A stretch of DNA of 64,000 bases from Algoriphagus mannitolivorans DSM 15301 (GCF_000429425.1 NZ_AUBV01000005.1:310001-374000), one strand, 5' to 3'. Shown: positions 28,498-36,357, numbered from the stretch's first letter. Made by a program: numbers and translations. The notes: generated by a model not told the origin, from the sequence alone.

Positions 28498-28968
28498 ATG
28501 ACGACTAAATCCAGCCGATTCGAAAAATCCATTAACATCAAAAACAAGAAAGCAAGCTTTGAATTTGAGTTTTTGGATACCTATGTGGCCGGATTGATGC
28601 TCAAAGGCACAGAAATCAAATCGATACGTGAGGGCAAAGTGTCTCTGACTGAAGCCTATTGCGTATTTCATCGGGGAGAGCTTTATATCCACCAGATGCA
28701 CATTGCCCCCTACAGCATGGCGGCTAGCTACAATCACGAAGCTGTGAGGGAGAGAAAGCTGCTGCTCAACAAAAAAGAATTGGAAAAGCTGGAAACTAAG
28801 TCGTCCGAAAAGGGGCTTGCAATCATTCCGGTTCGTATATTTATCAATGACCGTGGCAAAGCCAAAATGGAAATTGCCCTGGCTCGAGGAAAGAAAATCC
28901 ACGATAAAAGACAGGACCTGAAAGAAAAAGATGCAAAAAGAGAGCTCCAAAGAATGGCCTTTGAATGA
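28498..28968 (+). CDS. smpB: SsrA-binding protein SmpB
   Basis: The 156-residue protein has the SmpB core: INIKNKKASFEFEFLDTY, GLMLKGTEIKSIREGKVSL, AYCVFHRGELYI and the C-terminal basic tail (KKIHDKRQDLKEKDAKRE). It binds tmRNA and delivers it to stalled ribosomes (trans-translation). It begins 1 nt after the tsaD stop. The next gene overlaps its end. No tmRNA gene is visible nearby. Confidence 0.97.
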   Translation: MTTKSSRFEKSINIKNKKASFEFEFLDTYVAGLMLKGTEIKSIREGKVSLTEAYCVFHRGELYIHQMHIAPYSMAASYNHEAVRERKLLLNKKELEKLETKSSEKGLAIIPVRIFINDRGKAKMEIALARGKKIHDKRQDLKEKDAKRELQRMAFE

Positions 28969-29728
28969 TGCTTTTGGGATATGTCGACAGACTATCCTGC
29001 CAGTTTACCGACAACCAACTTTTGATTCTGCCTTAGTTACCCAATTCCTTTTTGGGGAATGTTACCAGATTCTGGGCCTGACCTCCGACCGGGAATGGTT
29101 TAAGGTTTACCATGAGGATACTGGTATGGGGGGTTGGGTTTGGGCCAAATTGATCAAAGAAATTACCAAAGAAGAATACCAAGATTTTTTAAATCAGGAC
29201 TTTCAGGTGGTCACGAGTCCAATCGCAGCTATCGAATATCTTGGGACGAATCTTTATCTCCTTCCCGGAAGTCGGCTGCATTTTTCTGAAATGGAGCTGT
29301 TCAATTGGCAGGATCATATCGGTTTTACCGGAAATTACCGTCCCCACGCAGTCAAAGCTTCTCGGGAAGAGCTCTTGGAAATTGCGCTCCGCTATCTCAA
29401 TGCACCTTTTCAGGCAGGGGGGAGAAGTATTTTTGGTCTGGACGAGGAGCTTGGATTTGCGCTCATTTATGGGATTTCCGGGTATTCATGGGTTTCTGGC
29501 AAAATCCCCGGCAAAAGTGTAGAACCAGACAAGGTTGTTCCGGGAGATCTTTTTATTTTCAGGGACTTGGAAATTCAGGAATCCCATTTTGGGATATTTC
29601 TAGGAGGCGAAGAAATCCTCTGGATGGACAACAAAATGAAAATCTCAGACCTGGATGAATGGGAGGAATTTTTGAGAAACAATAAAAGTGAAAAGGTGGT
29701 TTTTGATGCAAGATCAATCGTGAGTTAG
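28931..29728 (+). CDS. NlpC/P60-like protein lacking the catalytic cysteine
   Basis: The 265-residue protein has a bacterial SH3-like N-terminal part (residues about 15-80, GGWVWAKLI) and a C-terminal NlpC/P60 fold (YLNAPFQAGGRS; GDLFIFRDLEIQESHFGIFLGG). Where active enzymes have GxDCSGF, this one reads GLDEELGF (Asp171-Phe176). No cysteine is present in the domain; the only two in the protein are near the N-terminus. The histidine (ESHFGIF) is retained. No signal peptide is evident. It is probably a binding pseudo-peptidase of cell-wall peptides. ATG 28931 overlaps smpB by 38 nt; TTG at 28961 would leave 8 nt. Confidence 0.78.
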   Translation: MQKESSKEWPLNDAFGICRQTILPVYRQPTFDSALVTQFLFGECYQILGLTSDREWFKVYHEDTGMGGWVWAKLIKEITKEEYQDFLNQDFQVVTSPIAAIEYLGTNLYLLPGSRLHFSEMELFNWQDHIGFTGNYRPHAVKASREELLEIALRYLNAPFQAGGRSIFGLDEELGFALIYGISGYSWVSGKIPGKSVEPDKVVPGDLFIFRDLEIQESHFGIFLGGEEILWMDNKMKISDLDEWEEFLRNNKSEKVVFDARSIVS

Positions 29729-29732
29729 AAGG

Positions 29733-30251
29733 ATGGAAAAGCGGGTATTGGTATTAAACTTAGATCACTCTCCAGTGGCTGTGGTAAGCCCTCAAAAGGC
29801 TATCGTGTTGGTGTTGCTGGAAAAGGCCAACGTGCTTTCTACCTACGATTTACTTCAGATTAGAACAGTAAGCCGAAGTTTTGAATACCCTGCTGTCATC
29901 CGATTGACGCATTATAAAAGTATCCCTTATCGCGGAGTTTTGCTGAATAGGAACAACCTTTTTCGCCGTGACAAAGGAGAATGCCAATACTGTGGAAGTA
30001 AAAGGCATTTGACCATAGACCATGTCATTCCCAGATCCAAAGGAGGAAAAACTTCCTGGACCAATCTGATCACTGCCTGCAATCGATGCAATGTGAATAA
30101 GGGAGACAAAACCCCGGAGCAAGCCGGAATGGTGCTAAGGTCTGAGCCCTTTAAACCTTCTTTATCCTATTTTCTGGCTGACTATGCCGTAAGAAGTGCC
30201 GAAGAATGGCTTCCTTTTCTGGCAGTTAGGGCGGTTAATTCTGAGGTTTAA
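29733..30251 (+). CDS. HNH endonuclease family protein
   Basis: The 172-residue protein has a Bacteroidota-type N-terminal part (RVLVLNLDHSPVAVVSPQKA) and an HNH domain near residues 80-130. The domain has CQYCG zinc cysteines, LTIDHVIPRSKGG, then NLITACNRCNVNKGD with the second zinc pair. The ββα-metal signature is complete, so it should cut or nick DNA. This chromosomal single-gene form is widespread and its role is unknown; it is not linked to a restriction system here. It begins 4 nt after the NlpC-like gene and overlaps the convergent 75-residue gene by 4 nt. Confidence 0.88.
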   Translation: MEKRVLVLNLDHSPVAVVSPQKAIVLVLLEKANVLSTYDLLQIRTVSRSFEYPAVIRLTHYKSIPYRGVLLNRNNLFRRDKGECQYCGSKRHLTIDHVIPRSKGGKTSWTNLITACNRCNVNKGDKTPEQAGMVLRSEPFKPSLSYFLADYAVRSAEEWLPFLAVRAVNSEV

Positions 30252-30475
30252 ACTTTTGCCAAGGTCAATTGGAACTCCAGTGGGCTGCATGCTGTAAATT
30301 CATCGGCTTCCAAGTCCTCAAAAATATCCTCATCGGCCTCTATTTCAGTCTTTTCAATCTTTCCGTCCGGGTGAACGATGAGTTCGATTCCCGTCCAGTC
30401 ACCTGGATTGATCATGACCAAAACCTGATAATCTTCAAAAACTCTTTTGAAATACTGTGAAATTGCTTTAGCCAT
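30248..30475 (-). CDS. Conserved small hypothetical protein
   Basis: This 75-residue acidic protein has no signal or membrane segment. Its predicted order is helix (residues 1-14), strands (YQVLVMI, GIELIVHPDGKIEKTEIE) and an acidic tail. I do not recognise a family. The compact alpha/beta layout and the tight 4-nt convergent overlap with the HNH gene support a real gene. Confidence 0.6.
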   Translation of the reverse strand: MAKAISQYFKRVFEDYQVLVMINPGDWTGIELIVHPDGKIEKTEIEADEDIFEDLEADEFTACSPLEFQLTLAKV

Positions 30476-30497
30476 CTTTTTTAACCAAAGGTAGGGA

Positions 30498-31046
30498 TTA
30501 GGGGTTTATAGTTGCTGTGTTATAAAAATAGATTATATCCGAAGGAGGTTTTTGTGTGGATTGTATTCGGCCAAAAATAAACATGGCTTGAGTCAAAAAG
30601 TCGCTTTCTTGATAGGTCTTTGTAGGGGTGATTGCATGATTTTCTACCAAAAAAAGAGGGCCATAAGGTCCAGTGATTTCATACCCGTTGGCAAAATTTT
30701 TCCTCTTCAACTTCACCTCCGTGCCATCTACGAAGACCACTCTGGAGTTTCCAAAAAATGACCCTCCTCTTCCCCGTGCAATTTGCAACTTGGAGTTCTG
30801 ATCTACCATACGGATATTCTTTATGGATTGTCGGTTGTGTTGATAGAAGAGTCTGAAGCTGCGGTTGTCAAAAGCCAAATCGGCATATCGAAACCCTGAA
30901 TCGACCTTCAAGAAAGTGGTTTCTCCTCTAGGTGCTTGGTATTTCACTTCAATCATCGGTACTTCCCAGGAAGCTGTAGATTGTGAATTGGCTTGGAAGG
31001 AGAGAATCAACAATCCGATAAGGAGAAAAAGAGAACGGGTTTTCAT
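30498..31046 (-). CDS. Hypothetical exported protein
   Basis: This 182-residue protein has a cleavable signal peptide (residues 1-21, ending ANSQS). The mature part is basic and beta-rich (TTFLKVDSGFRYADLAFDNRSF, broken by family-like turns; VVFVDGTEVKLKRKNF). No domain is recognised. Separated by 22 bp from the downstream small gene on the same strand, with which it may be co-transcribed. Its start faces the trp promoter region, divergent. Confidence 0.6.
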   Translation of the reverse strand: MKTRSLFLLIGLLILSFQANSQSTASWEVPMIEVKYQAPRGETTFLKVDSGFRYADLAFDNRSFRLFYQHNRQSIKNIRMVDQNSKLQIARGRGGSFFGNSRVVFVDGTEVKLKRKNFANGYEITGPYGPLFLVENHAITPTKTYQESDFLTQAMFIFGRIQSTQKPPSDIIYFYNTATINP

Positions 31047-31180
31047 GGGATGAGCTGTTAGTTGTTAGGCTTAACGAATTCATCTAGTTGAGGTTTAATT
31101 GTTTTGAAAGCCGATCCAATCCGCTCATTTATAAAAATGGCAGTGGAAAATTATTTTTTTTGAAAAATCCGAAATGATGC

Positions 31181-31210
31181 TTTGTCTTTTCCAATCCATT
31201 TCTAAATTTG
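31181..31210 (+). promoter_or_regulatory. trp operon promoter (TTTG-N18-TAAATTTG)
   Basis: TTTG at 31181-31184 and TAAATTTG at 31203-31210 are 18 bp apart, an exact match to the Bacteroidota -33/-7 consensus (TTTG, TAnnTTTG). The expected start is near 31216, only a few bases before the leader peptide ATG at 31221, so the leader transcript has almost no 5' UTR. Confidence 0.75.
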
Positions 31211-31220
31211 CTCAACTATT

Positions 31221-31298
31221 ATGAAAACAATCGCAAACAAATATTGGTGGTGGCATTCTACATCTTTCCCTGGGAAAGCACAGATAGCCCTTGCCTAA
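31221..31298 (+). CDS. trpL: trp leader peptide with three tandem Trp codons
   Basis: A 25-codon frame begins MKTIANKYWWWHS and ends at TAA 31296. The three consecutive TGG codons are at 31245-31253. Given the promoter just upstream, an intrinsic terminator 25 nt downstream and trpE at 31376, this is a leader peptide of a ribosome-mediated attenuator. Ribosome stalling at the Trp codons under Trp shortage should free a downstream segment (31285-31298) to pair with TTAGCAGGCT at 31318-31327. That would block the terminator stem. The pairing with bulges is my reading, not a computed fold. Confidence 0.85.
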   Translation: MKTIANKYWWWHSTSFPGKAQIALA

Positions 31299-31322
31299 AA
31301 ATTGCGTAATAAATACTTTAGC

Positions 31323-31356
31323 AGGCTTACTGGATTTCCCGGTAAGCCTTTTTTTT
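31323..31356 (+). terminator. trp attenuator terminator
   Basis: An 11-bp stem (AGGCTTACTGG with CCGGTAAGCCT, one T-G wobble, loop ATTTC) is followed by eight T at 31349-31356. It lies between the Trp-rich leader peptide and trpE, with no gene ending at this point, which marks it as a regulatory terminator. Confidence 0.9.
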
Positions 31357-31375
31357 ATTCAAAATCCACCCGCTA

Positions 31376-32788
31376 ATGAACCATTTGAAATTCCCGATTC
31401 TGACTTCTTACCGCAAGAGACTGGCTGACACCATCACTCCAGTAAGTATTTATTTGCAGATCAGAGACCGTTTTGCCAATCCGATTCTTCTGGAAAGCTC
31501 CGACTATCATGGGCAAGAAAACAGCTATTCCTATATCTGTTTCAACCCTTTGGCGACCTTTTCTTTTAATGCAGGAAAGGTGACAGAGAAACTTCCGGAT
31601 GGACAGGAACTGGGCTATGAAGTGTCCCCGAATCAGTCTTTGATGGATAGCTTGAGGGCTTTTGGGAATAAATTTGACCCAACCCCGGATAAGTTTAAGT
31701 TCAGCAGCAATGGGCTTTTTGGCTATATCCAATACGATACGGTGGGTTGGTTTGAAGATATCAAGCTCTCCAAAACCGCCCCAAATGATATCCCGATGAT
31801 GCATTACTCCATGTATCAAAACATCATTGTGGTGGATCATTATAAAAATGAACTTCATCTTTTCGAACATCGGGTGGCAGGAGCCAATAACCCGGAATAT
31901 ATCGATGAGATCGAACTGCTCCTGAACAATAAAAATATTCCAGCCTACTCGTTCAAAAAAGTGGGAGAGGAAGTGTCCAATTACAGCGATGAGGAGTTTT
32001 TGAAAATCCTGAACAAAGGCCGAGAGCATTGTTTCCGGGGCGACGTTTTTCAGATCGTACTTTCCAGACGCTTCACCACCGAATTTAAAGGAGATGAATT
32101 CAATGTTTACCGGGCCTTGCGTTCTGTGAATCCCTCTCCCTATCTCTTCTACTTTGACTATGGTTCTTTCAAAGTTTTTGGAAGCTCCCCGGAAGCTCAG
32201 ATTGTAGTAAAAAACAAAAAGGCTACGATTTATCCCATTGCAGGGACATTCCGGAGAACAGGCAATGACGCCGAAGATGCTGAGCTAGCCCGAAAGCTAT
32301 ACGATGATCCTAAAGAAAACTCAGAACATGTAATGCTGGTGGATTTGGCTCGAAATGATCTTTCCCGATCCTCAGATGTGGTCAATGTGGAGGTGTTTAA
32401 AGAAATTCAGTACTACTCCCACGTGATTCATCTAGTTTCCAAAGTCAATGGACAATTGCCGGATGGAGCCAATCCTCTTCAGCTGGTAGCGGATACTTTT
32501 CCCGCCGGGACCCTTTCAGGAGCCCCAAAATACCGAGCCATGGAATTGATTGATGAATTGGAAAATATCAGCAGGACCTTCTATGGTGGAGCAATTGGAT
32601 ATTTGGGATTCAACGGAGATTTCAACCATGCCATATTGATCAGGTCCTTTGTGTCTGAAAATAATCAGTTGAGATTCCAAGCCGGCGCTGGAGTCGTGGC
32701 AAAATCCTCCATCCCTTCCGAGCTACAAGAAGTGGCGAATAAATTGGAGGCGCTACGTGTCGCCTTGCGTGCGGCCGAGAATATTTAA
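31376..32788 (+). CDS. trpE: Anthranilate synthase component I
   Basis: This 470-residue enzyme makes anthranilate from chorismate with TrpG supplying ammonia. It has the N-terminal Trp-binding LLESSD element (residues 39-44), which predicts feedback inhibition. The catalytic core includes YPIAGTFRRTG, DPKENSEHVMLVDLARNDL and AGTLSGAPKYRAMELID. Length is normal. It is the first structural gene after the attenuator. In standard operons trpG follows directly; here a four-helix-bundle gene is interposed. Confidence 0.97.
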   Translation: MNHLKFPILTSYRKRLADTITPVSIYLQIRDRFANPILLESSDYHGQENSYSYICFNPLATFSFNAGKVTEKLPDGQELGYEVSPNQSLMDSLRAFGNKFDPTPDKFKFSSNGLFGYIQYDTVGWFEDIKLSKTAPNDIPMMHYSMYQNIIVVDHYKNELHLFEHRVAGANNPEYIDEIELLLNNKNIPAYSFKKVGEEVSNYSDEEFLKILNKGREHCFRGDVFQIVLSRRFTTEFKGDEFNVYRALRSVNPSPYLFYFDYGSFKVFGSSPEAQIVVKNKKATIYPIAGTFRRTGNDAEDAELARKLYDDPKENSEHVMLVDLARNDLSRSSDVVNVEVFKEIQYYSHVIHLVSKVNGQLPDGANPLQLVADTFPAGTLSGAPKYRAMELIDELENISRTFYGGAIGYLGFNGDFNHAILIRSFVSENNQLRFQAGAGVVAKSSIPSELQEVANKLEALRVALRAAENI

Positions 32789-32804
32789 TTGAAATATTGA
32801 AAGA
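32789..32804 (+). repeat. Left 16-bp inverted repeat of the trpE-trpG insertion
   Basis: TTGAAATATTGAAAGA directly follows the trpE stop codon and is the exact reverse complement of 33219-33234, which directly follows the stop of the enclosed gene. Confidence 0.9.
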
Positions 32805-32822
32805 TTAAAAAATTGAAAAATT

Positions 32823-33218
32823 ATGGCTAAGTACGAACGATTTGAAGATTTGCCTGTATGGCAACATGCAATTGAGATCGGCGTGAGAATTTATGAACTG
32901 GTTGATTCTGAAAAAGTCCTGAGGGATTACAGGTCAAAAGATCAGCTTATCGGCGCAGGCATTTCAATTTCCAATAACATCGCAGAAGGCTTTGAGTACA
33001 ATAGAAATAAGCAGTTCATCCGATACTTAGAAATAGCTAAAGTTTCGGCGGGCGAGTTGAGAAGTCAGCTTTTTCTGATGATGAAGGCTGGAAAAATTGA
33101 AAAGGAAGTCTATGAATTTAACTACAATGATTTAGTCATTTTTTCCAGTGAGGTGAAAGGACTAATCAAATATCTAAGAGAGTTCGAAAAGAATCGAAAA
33201 AGACAAGGAGGAACGTGA
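32823..33218 (+). CDS. Four helix bundle protein (23S rRNA-intervening sequence protein family)
   Basis: The 131-residue protein shows the PF05635/S23-type pattern: FEDLPVWQHAIEIGVRIYEL in helix 1 and QLIGAGISISNNIAEGFEYN. It continues with FIRYLEIAKVSAGELRSQLF and a final helix ending in Lys/Arg. Family members are small pentameric bundles, related to the Avd accessory protein of diversity-generating retroelements, and are often encoded inside 23S rRNA intervening sequences. They are not enzymes as far as known; RNA or nucleic-acid binding is assumed. There is no reverse transcriptase or rRNA here. It sits within the trp operon, inside inverted repeats, in the same direction as transcription. 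Confidence 0.9.
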   Translation: MAKYERFEDLPVWQHAIEIGVRIYELVDSEKVLRDYRSKDQLIGAGISISNNIAEGFEYNRNKQFIRYLEIAKVSAGELRSQLFLMMKAGKIEKEVYEFNYNDLVIFSSEVKGLIKYLREFEKNRKRQGGT

Positions 33219-33234
33219 TCTTTCAATATTTCAA
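33219..33234 (-). repeat. Right 16-bp inverted repeat of the trpE-trpG insertion
   Basis: TCTTTCAATATTTCAA follows the stop of the four-helix-bundle gene and pairs perfectly with 32789-32804. Further copies of the TTTCAAT word run to 33258, just before trpG. Confidence 0.9.
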
Positions 33235-33266
33235 TATTTCAATTTTACAATCTTTCAATTCCAAAC

Positions 33267-33833
33267 ATGAAAATCCTAGTTATAGATAACTACGACTCCT
33301 TCACCTACAACCTTGTCTACATTATCCGACAATTAGGATATGCTGAGGTGATGGAGGTATATAGAAATGATAAAATCAGTCTGAAAGAGGTGGGTCAATA
33401 TGACAAAATCCTTCTTTCTCCCGGTCCGGGAGTCCCAGAGGATGCGGGAATTATGCCGGAATTATTGAAGACCTATGCTGCCACTAAGTCCATTTTGGGA
33501 GTTTGTCTCGGACATCAAGCCATCGGAGAGGCCTTTGGAGGAAGTCTGATCAATCTGTCGGAAGTGCTTCATGGAGTGGCATCACAAGTAAAAGTGGAAA
33601 AGGACTTGCTTTTCGAAGGAATCCCCGATAAATTTAGTATTGGAAGATATCATTCTTGGGTCATTGACGAATCCACCCTTTCTCCTGATCTAGAAGTGAT
33701 TGCCCGCACCCCCGATAAACAAATAATGGCTGTAAGACACAAGACCTACGCCGTGAGAGGAGTTCAGTTTCACCCGGAAAGTATCCTCACTGAAAATGGA
33801 GTTAAAATTCTCCAAAACTGGTTAGAGTCTTAA
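33267..33833 (+). CDS. trpG: Anthranilate synthase component II (glutamine amidotransferase)
   Basis: This is a 188-residue class I glutaminase: VIDNYDSFTYNLV at the start, LSPGPGVPEDAG oxyanion strand, nucleophile in GVCLGHQAIGEAFGG and the HPES His/Glu pair near the C-terminus. It feeds ammonia to TrpE. It might also serve aminodeoxychorismate synthase. Separated from trpE by the 478-bp insertion. trpD begins 28 nt after its stop. Confidence 0.96.
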   Translation: MKILVIDNYDSFTYNLVYIIRQLGYAEVMEVYRNDKISLKEVGQYDKILLSPGPGVPEDAGIMPELLKTYAATKSILGVCLGHQAIGEAFGGSLINLSEVLHGVASQVKVEKDLLFEGIPDKFSIGRYHSWVIDESTLSPDLEVIARTPDKQIMAVRHKTYAVRGVQFHPESILTENGVKILQNWLES

Positions 33834-33861
33834 TCCGCCATCCAAAAATCACCTATTGACC

Positions 33862-34872
33862 ATGAAAGAAATTTTAAATCAATTAATAGAACATAAAACC
33901 TTGTCTCAGGATCAAGCCAGAGATGTCTTGAAAGACCTTGCTTCAGGGGCTTATAATACCAGCCAAGTTGCGGCCTTTATGACTGTTTACCTGATGAGGT
34001 CCATTACTGTGGATGAGCTCCGGGGATTTCGGGAAGCAATGTTAGAGCTTTGTATCCCAGTCGAGATTGCCGAGTACGATGCGATGGATCTTTGTGGTAC
34101 CGGCGGGGATGGTAAAGACACTTTTAATATTTCTACGCTTTCTTCCTTTGTGGTAGCTGGTTCCGGTCAAAATGTGGCCAAGCATGGTAACACCGGGGTT
34201 TCATCCATCTGTGGGTCTTCCAATCTGCTGGCCTATTTCGGTTACGAGTTTACCAATGACATCAGTGAGATCAGACGATCGCTCGATGAAGCGGGAATTT
34301 GCTTCTTGCATGCTCCATTGTTTCATCCGGCCATGAAGAATGTAGCTCCGATCCGAAAAGAATTGGGGGTAAAAACTTTCTTCAACATGCTTGGACCTAT
34401 GGTCAATCCGAGTTTTCCGGCCAAACAACTCGTAGGGGTATTCAGTTTGGAACTGGCTAGGTTGTATGCCTATCTCTATCAGGAAAGCGAGGCAAAGTTT
34501 TCCATTCTCCATGCCTTAGATGGGTATGACGAAATCTCCCTGACGGGTTCCTTTAAGATGATTTCCAATGGTGGAGAGAAGCTTTATTCTCCTCAAAACT
34601 TAGGATTGGAAAAGCTTACGCCAGAAAGCATCAAAGGGGGTGAAACCGTGGAAGAATCAGCCAAAATCTTCGAAAATATCCTAAAAGGAAAAGGAACCTC
34701 TTCTCAAAACCAAGTAGTCATCGCCAATTCGGCAGCCGCGCTGGTCACTGCAAATCCTGAATTGAGTTTCCAAGATGCGGTAGCCAAAGCAGAGGACGTT
34801 CTGCTCAGCGGAAAAGCCCTTCAAGTATTTAATGGATTGCTCAATCCAAAAACCAAAGTATCCTTAGCTTAA
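33862..34872 (+). CDS. trpD: Anthranilate phosphoribosyltransferase
   Basis: This 336-residue enzyme transfers phosphoribose from PRPP to anthranilate. The N-terminal helical domain (LSQDQARDVLKDLASG) is followed by the PRPP loop DLCGTGGDGKDTFNIST and KHGNTGVSSICGSSNLL. The C-terminal domain includes NMLGPMVNPSFPAKQLVGV. The ATG at 33862 is used; a TTG at 33856 would add two residues. Co-directional with trpG and trpC at short spacing. Confidence 0.97.
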   Translation: MKEILNQLIEHKTLSQDQARDVLKDLASGAYNTSQVAAFMTVYLMRSITVDELRGFREAMLELCIPVEIAEYDAMDLCGTGGDGKDTFNISTLSSFVVAGSGQNVAKHGNTGVSSICGSSNLLAYFGYEFTNDISEIRRSLDEAGICFLHAPLFHPAMKNVAPIRKELGVKTFFNMLGPMVNPSFPAKQLVGVFSLELARLYAYLYQESEAKFSILHALDGYDEISLTGSFKMISNGGEKLYSPQNLGLEKLTPESIKGGETVEESAKIFENILKGKGTSSQNQVVIANSAAALVTANPELSFQDAVAKAEDVLLSGKALQVFNGLLNPKTKVSLA

Positions 34873-34881
34873 GATTTCAAT

Positions 34882-35703
34882 ATGAATATTTTAGATCAAA
34901 TCATTGCCGGTAAATACCGGGAGGTGGAAGAAAAGAAAAGCTTGATTCCAGTCAAATTATTGGAGAAGAGTATTTTCTTCCCAGGCGCTGTGGTGTCCAT
35001 GAAAAAGTATGTCACTCAGCCGGATAAGTCAGGGATTATTACTGAATTCAAAAGAAAATCCCCTTCCAAAGGAATTATCAACGGTTCGGCTTCGGTAGAA
35101 ACCGTGAGCATTGGGTATATGCAGGCAGGGGCCTCGGCCTTGTCTATTCTCACTGATAAGGATTATTTCGGAGGGACCAATGAAGACCTGAAAACGGCCC
35201 GAAAATTCAATTTCTGTCCAATTCTTCGAAAGGATTTTGTGGTGGATGAATACCAAATTTTGGAGGCAAAGTCCATCGGAGCGGATTGTATCTTGCTGAT
35301 TGCGGCGGCTTTGGAGCCGGAAAAATTGAAGTCATTGGCTTATTTCGCCAAAAGTTTGGGCTTGGAAGTCTTGATGGAGGTTCATGACGCTGAAGAGCTG
35401 GACAGAAGTCTCTGTGATGGTTTGGATTTGGTAGGGGTAAACAACCGTAATCTGAAAACTTTCGAGGTGTCATTAGATACTTCTTTAGCACTTGTAGACC
35501 GTATTCCAAACAGTTTTGTGAAGATTTCCGAAAGTGGAATTTCTGATCCCAAGACCTTGGTTCAGTTGAAAGATGCTGGGTTTGATGGCTTCCTGATTGG
35601 GGAAAACTTCATGAAATCCAGCCGTCCTGAGCAGGCTGCTTTAAATTTTATCAAAGAATATAAGAAGCTGTTGGCCTCCAAAGAGGAGTTGAGTAGAGCC
35701 TGA
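34882..35703 (+). CDS. trpC: Indole-3-glycerol-phosphate synthase
   Basis: The 273-residue TIM-barrel enzyme shows the N-terminal ILDQIIAGKYREV helix and EFKRKSPSKG with the substrate lysines. It also has LSILTDKDYFGG, ILRKDFVVDEYQI, GVNNRNLKTFEV and SESGI near the C-terminus. It closes the indole ring from CdRP. Its stop codon shares a base with the trpF start (TGATG). Confidence 0.97.
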   Translation: MNILDQIIAGKYREVEEKKSLIPVKLLEKSIFFPGAVVSMKKYVTQPDKSGIITEFKRKSPSKGIINGSASVETVSIGYMQAGASALSILTDKDYFGGTNEDLKTARKFNFCPILRKDFVVDEYQILEAKSIGADCILLIAAALEPEKLKSLAYFAKSLGLEVLMEVHDAEELDRSLCDGLDLVGVNNRNLKTFEVSLDTSLALVDRIPNSFVKISESGISDPKTLVQLKDAGFDGFLIGENFMKSSRPEQAALNFIKEYKKLLASKEELSRA

Positions 35704-36347
35704 TGGAAATTAAAGTCTGTGGGATGCGGGAGCCGGAAAATATTCAGGCGCTGATGGATCAAATCCAGCCGGATTGGATGGGTTTGATCTTTTATCCCAA
35801 GTCTCCCCGATATGTTTCGGATCAAGAGGAGTCCAAACTTAAAGAACTTCCAATCCGAAAAGTCGGGGTTTTTGTCAATGAAACGGCAGAAGGAATCCTC
35901 AAAAAAGTTCAGGAATTTGGTCTCTCAGCGATACAGCTTCATGGAATTGAGTCTCCGGATTTTGTGCGAGATTTGAAGCATAAAACCAACGCGGAACTTT
36001 GGAAGGTGATTTCGGTAGGGGGGCAAATCGATTGGAAAACTTTGGAAGGGTACCTTCCTTATGTGGATAAATTTCTCTTTGATACAGCCACTCAAGCCCA
36101 TGGAGGATCTGGAAAAAAGTTTGATTGGGAAATTCTCAAAACTTATCCCTTCGACAAAGGATTTCTCTTAAGTGGAGGTTTGGATGAAGAAAGTGCGGCC
36201 GAGGTATTGGCTTTGCGTAGACAAATCCCACAACTTGAAGGGGTGGATTTGAATTCGAAATTCGAAGATGCACCTGGACTTAAGAATATTGAGAAACTCA
36301 AAAATTATAAAAATCGCCTGATTCACTCAGGAACTGATAACCATTAA
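35703..36347 (+). CDS. trpF: Phosphoribosylanthranilate isomerase
   Basis: The 214-residue TIM-barrel protein begins with the catalytic-cysteine motif KVCGM and has GLIFYPKSPRYV, KVGVFVN, IQLHG and the phosphate-binding LSGGL and GVDLNSKFE end. It performs the Amadori rearrangement of PRA to CdRP. It overlaps trpC by 1 nt, indicating translational coupling. Confidence 0.97.
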   Translation: MEIKVCGMREPENIQALMDQIQPDWMGLIFYPKSPRYVSDQEESKLKELPIRKVGVFVNETAEGILKKVQEFGLSAIQLHGIESPDFVRDLKHKTNAELWKVISVGGQIDWKTLEGYLPYVDKFLFDTATQAHGGSGKKFDWEILKTYPFDKGFLLSGGLDEESAAEVLALRRQIPQLEGVDLNSKFEDAPGLKNIEKLKNYKNRLIHSGTDNH

Positions 36348-36357
36348 CTAACAACTC

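Larger units (their letters stand above)
32789..33266 (+). mobile_element. Candidate IVS-like insertion between trpE and trpG
   Basis: The segment between the trpE stop and the trpG start holds one gene of the 23S-rRNA-IVS-protein family bounded by a perfect 16-bp inverted repeat, TTGAAATATTGAAAGA at 32789-32804 and its complement at 33219-33234. Both ends continue into the same ATTGAAA / TTTCAAT words. In the transcript the ends would pair and enclose the gene, the layout of intervening sequences in bacterial 23S rRNA. That it is mobile is inference: no transposase and no target duplication can be shown. Confidence 0.5.

Noticed and set aside
28279..28950. 223-residue minus-strand frame over tsaD-smpB
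   Set aside because: Overlaps two well-recognised genes; no domain found.
31373..32029. 218-residue minus-strand frame over trpE
   Set aside because: Shadow of trpE; composition and lack of motifs do not support a gene.
32823..33218. Four-helix-bundle gene considered as the Avd part of a diversity-generating retroelement
   Set aside because: No reverse transcriptase, template repeat or variable repeat is found nearby; the rRNA-intervening-sequence protein family fits better.
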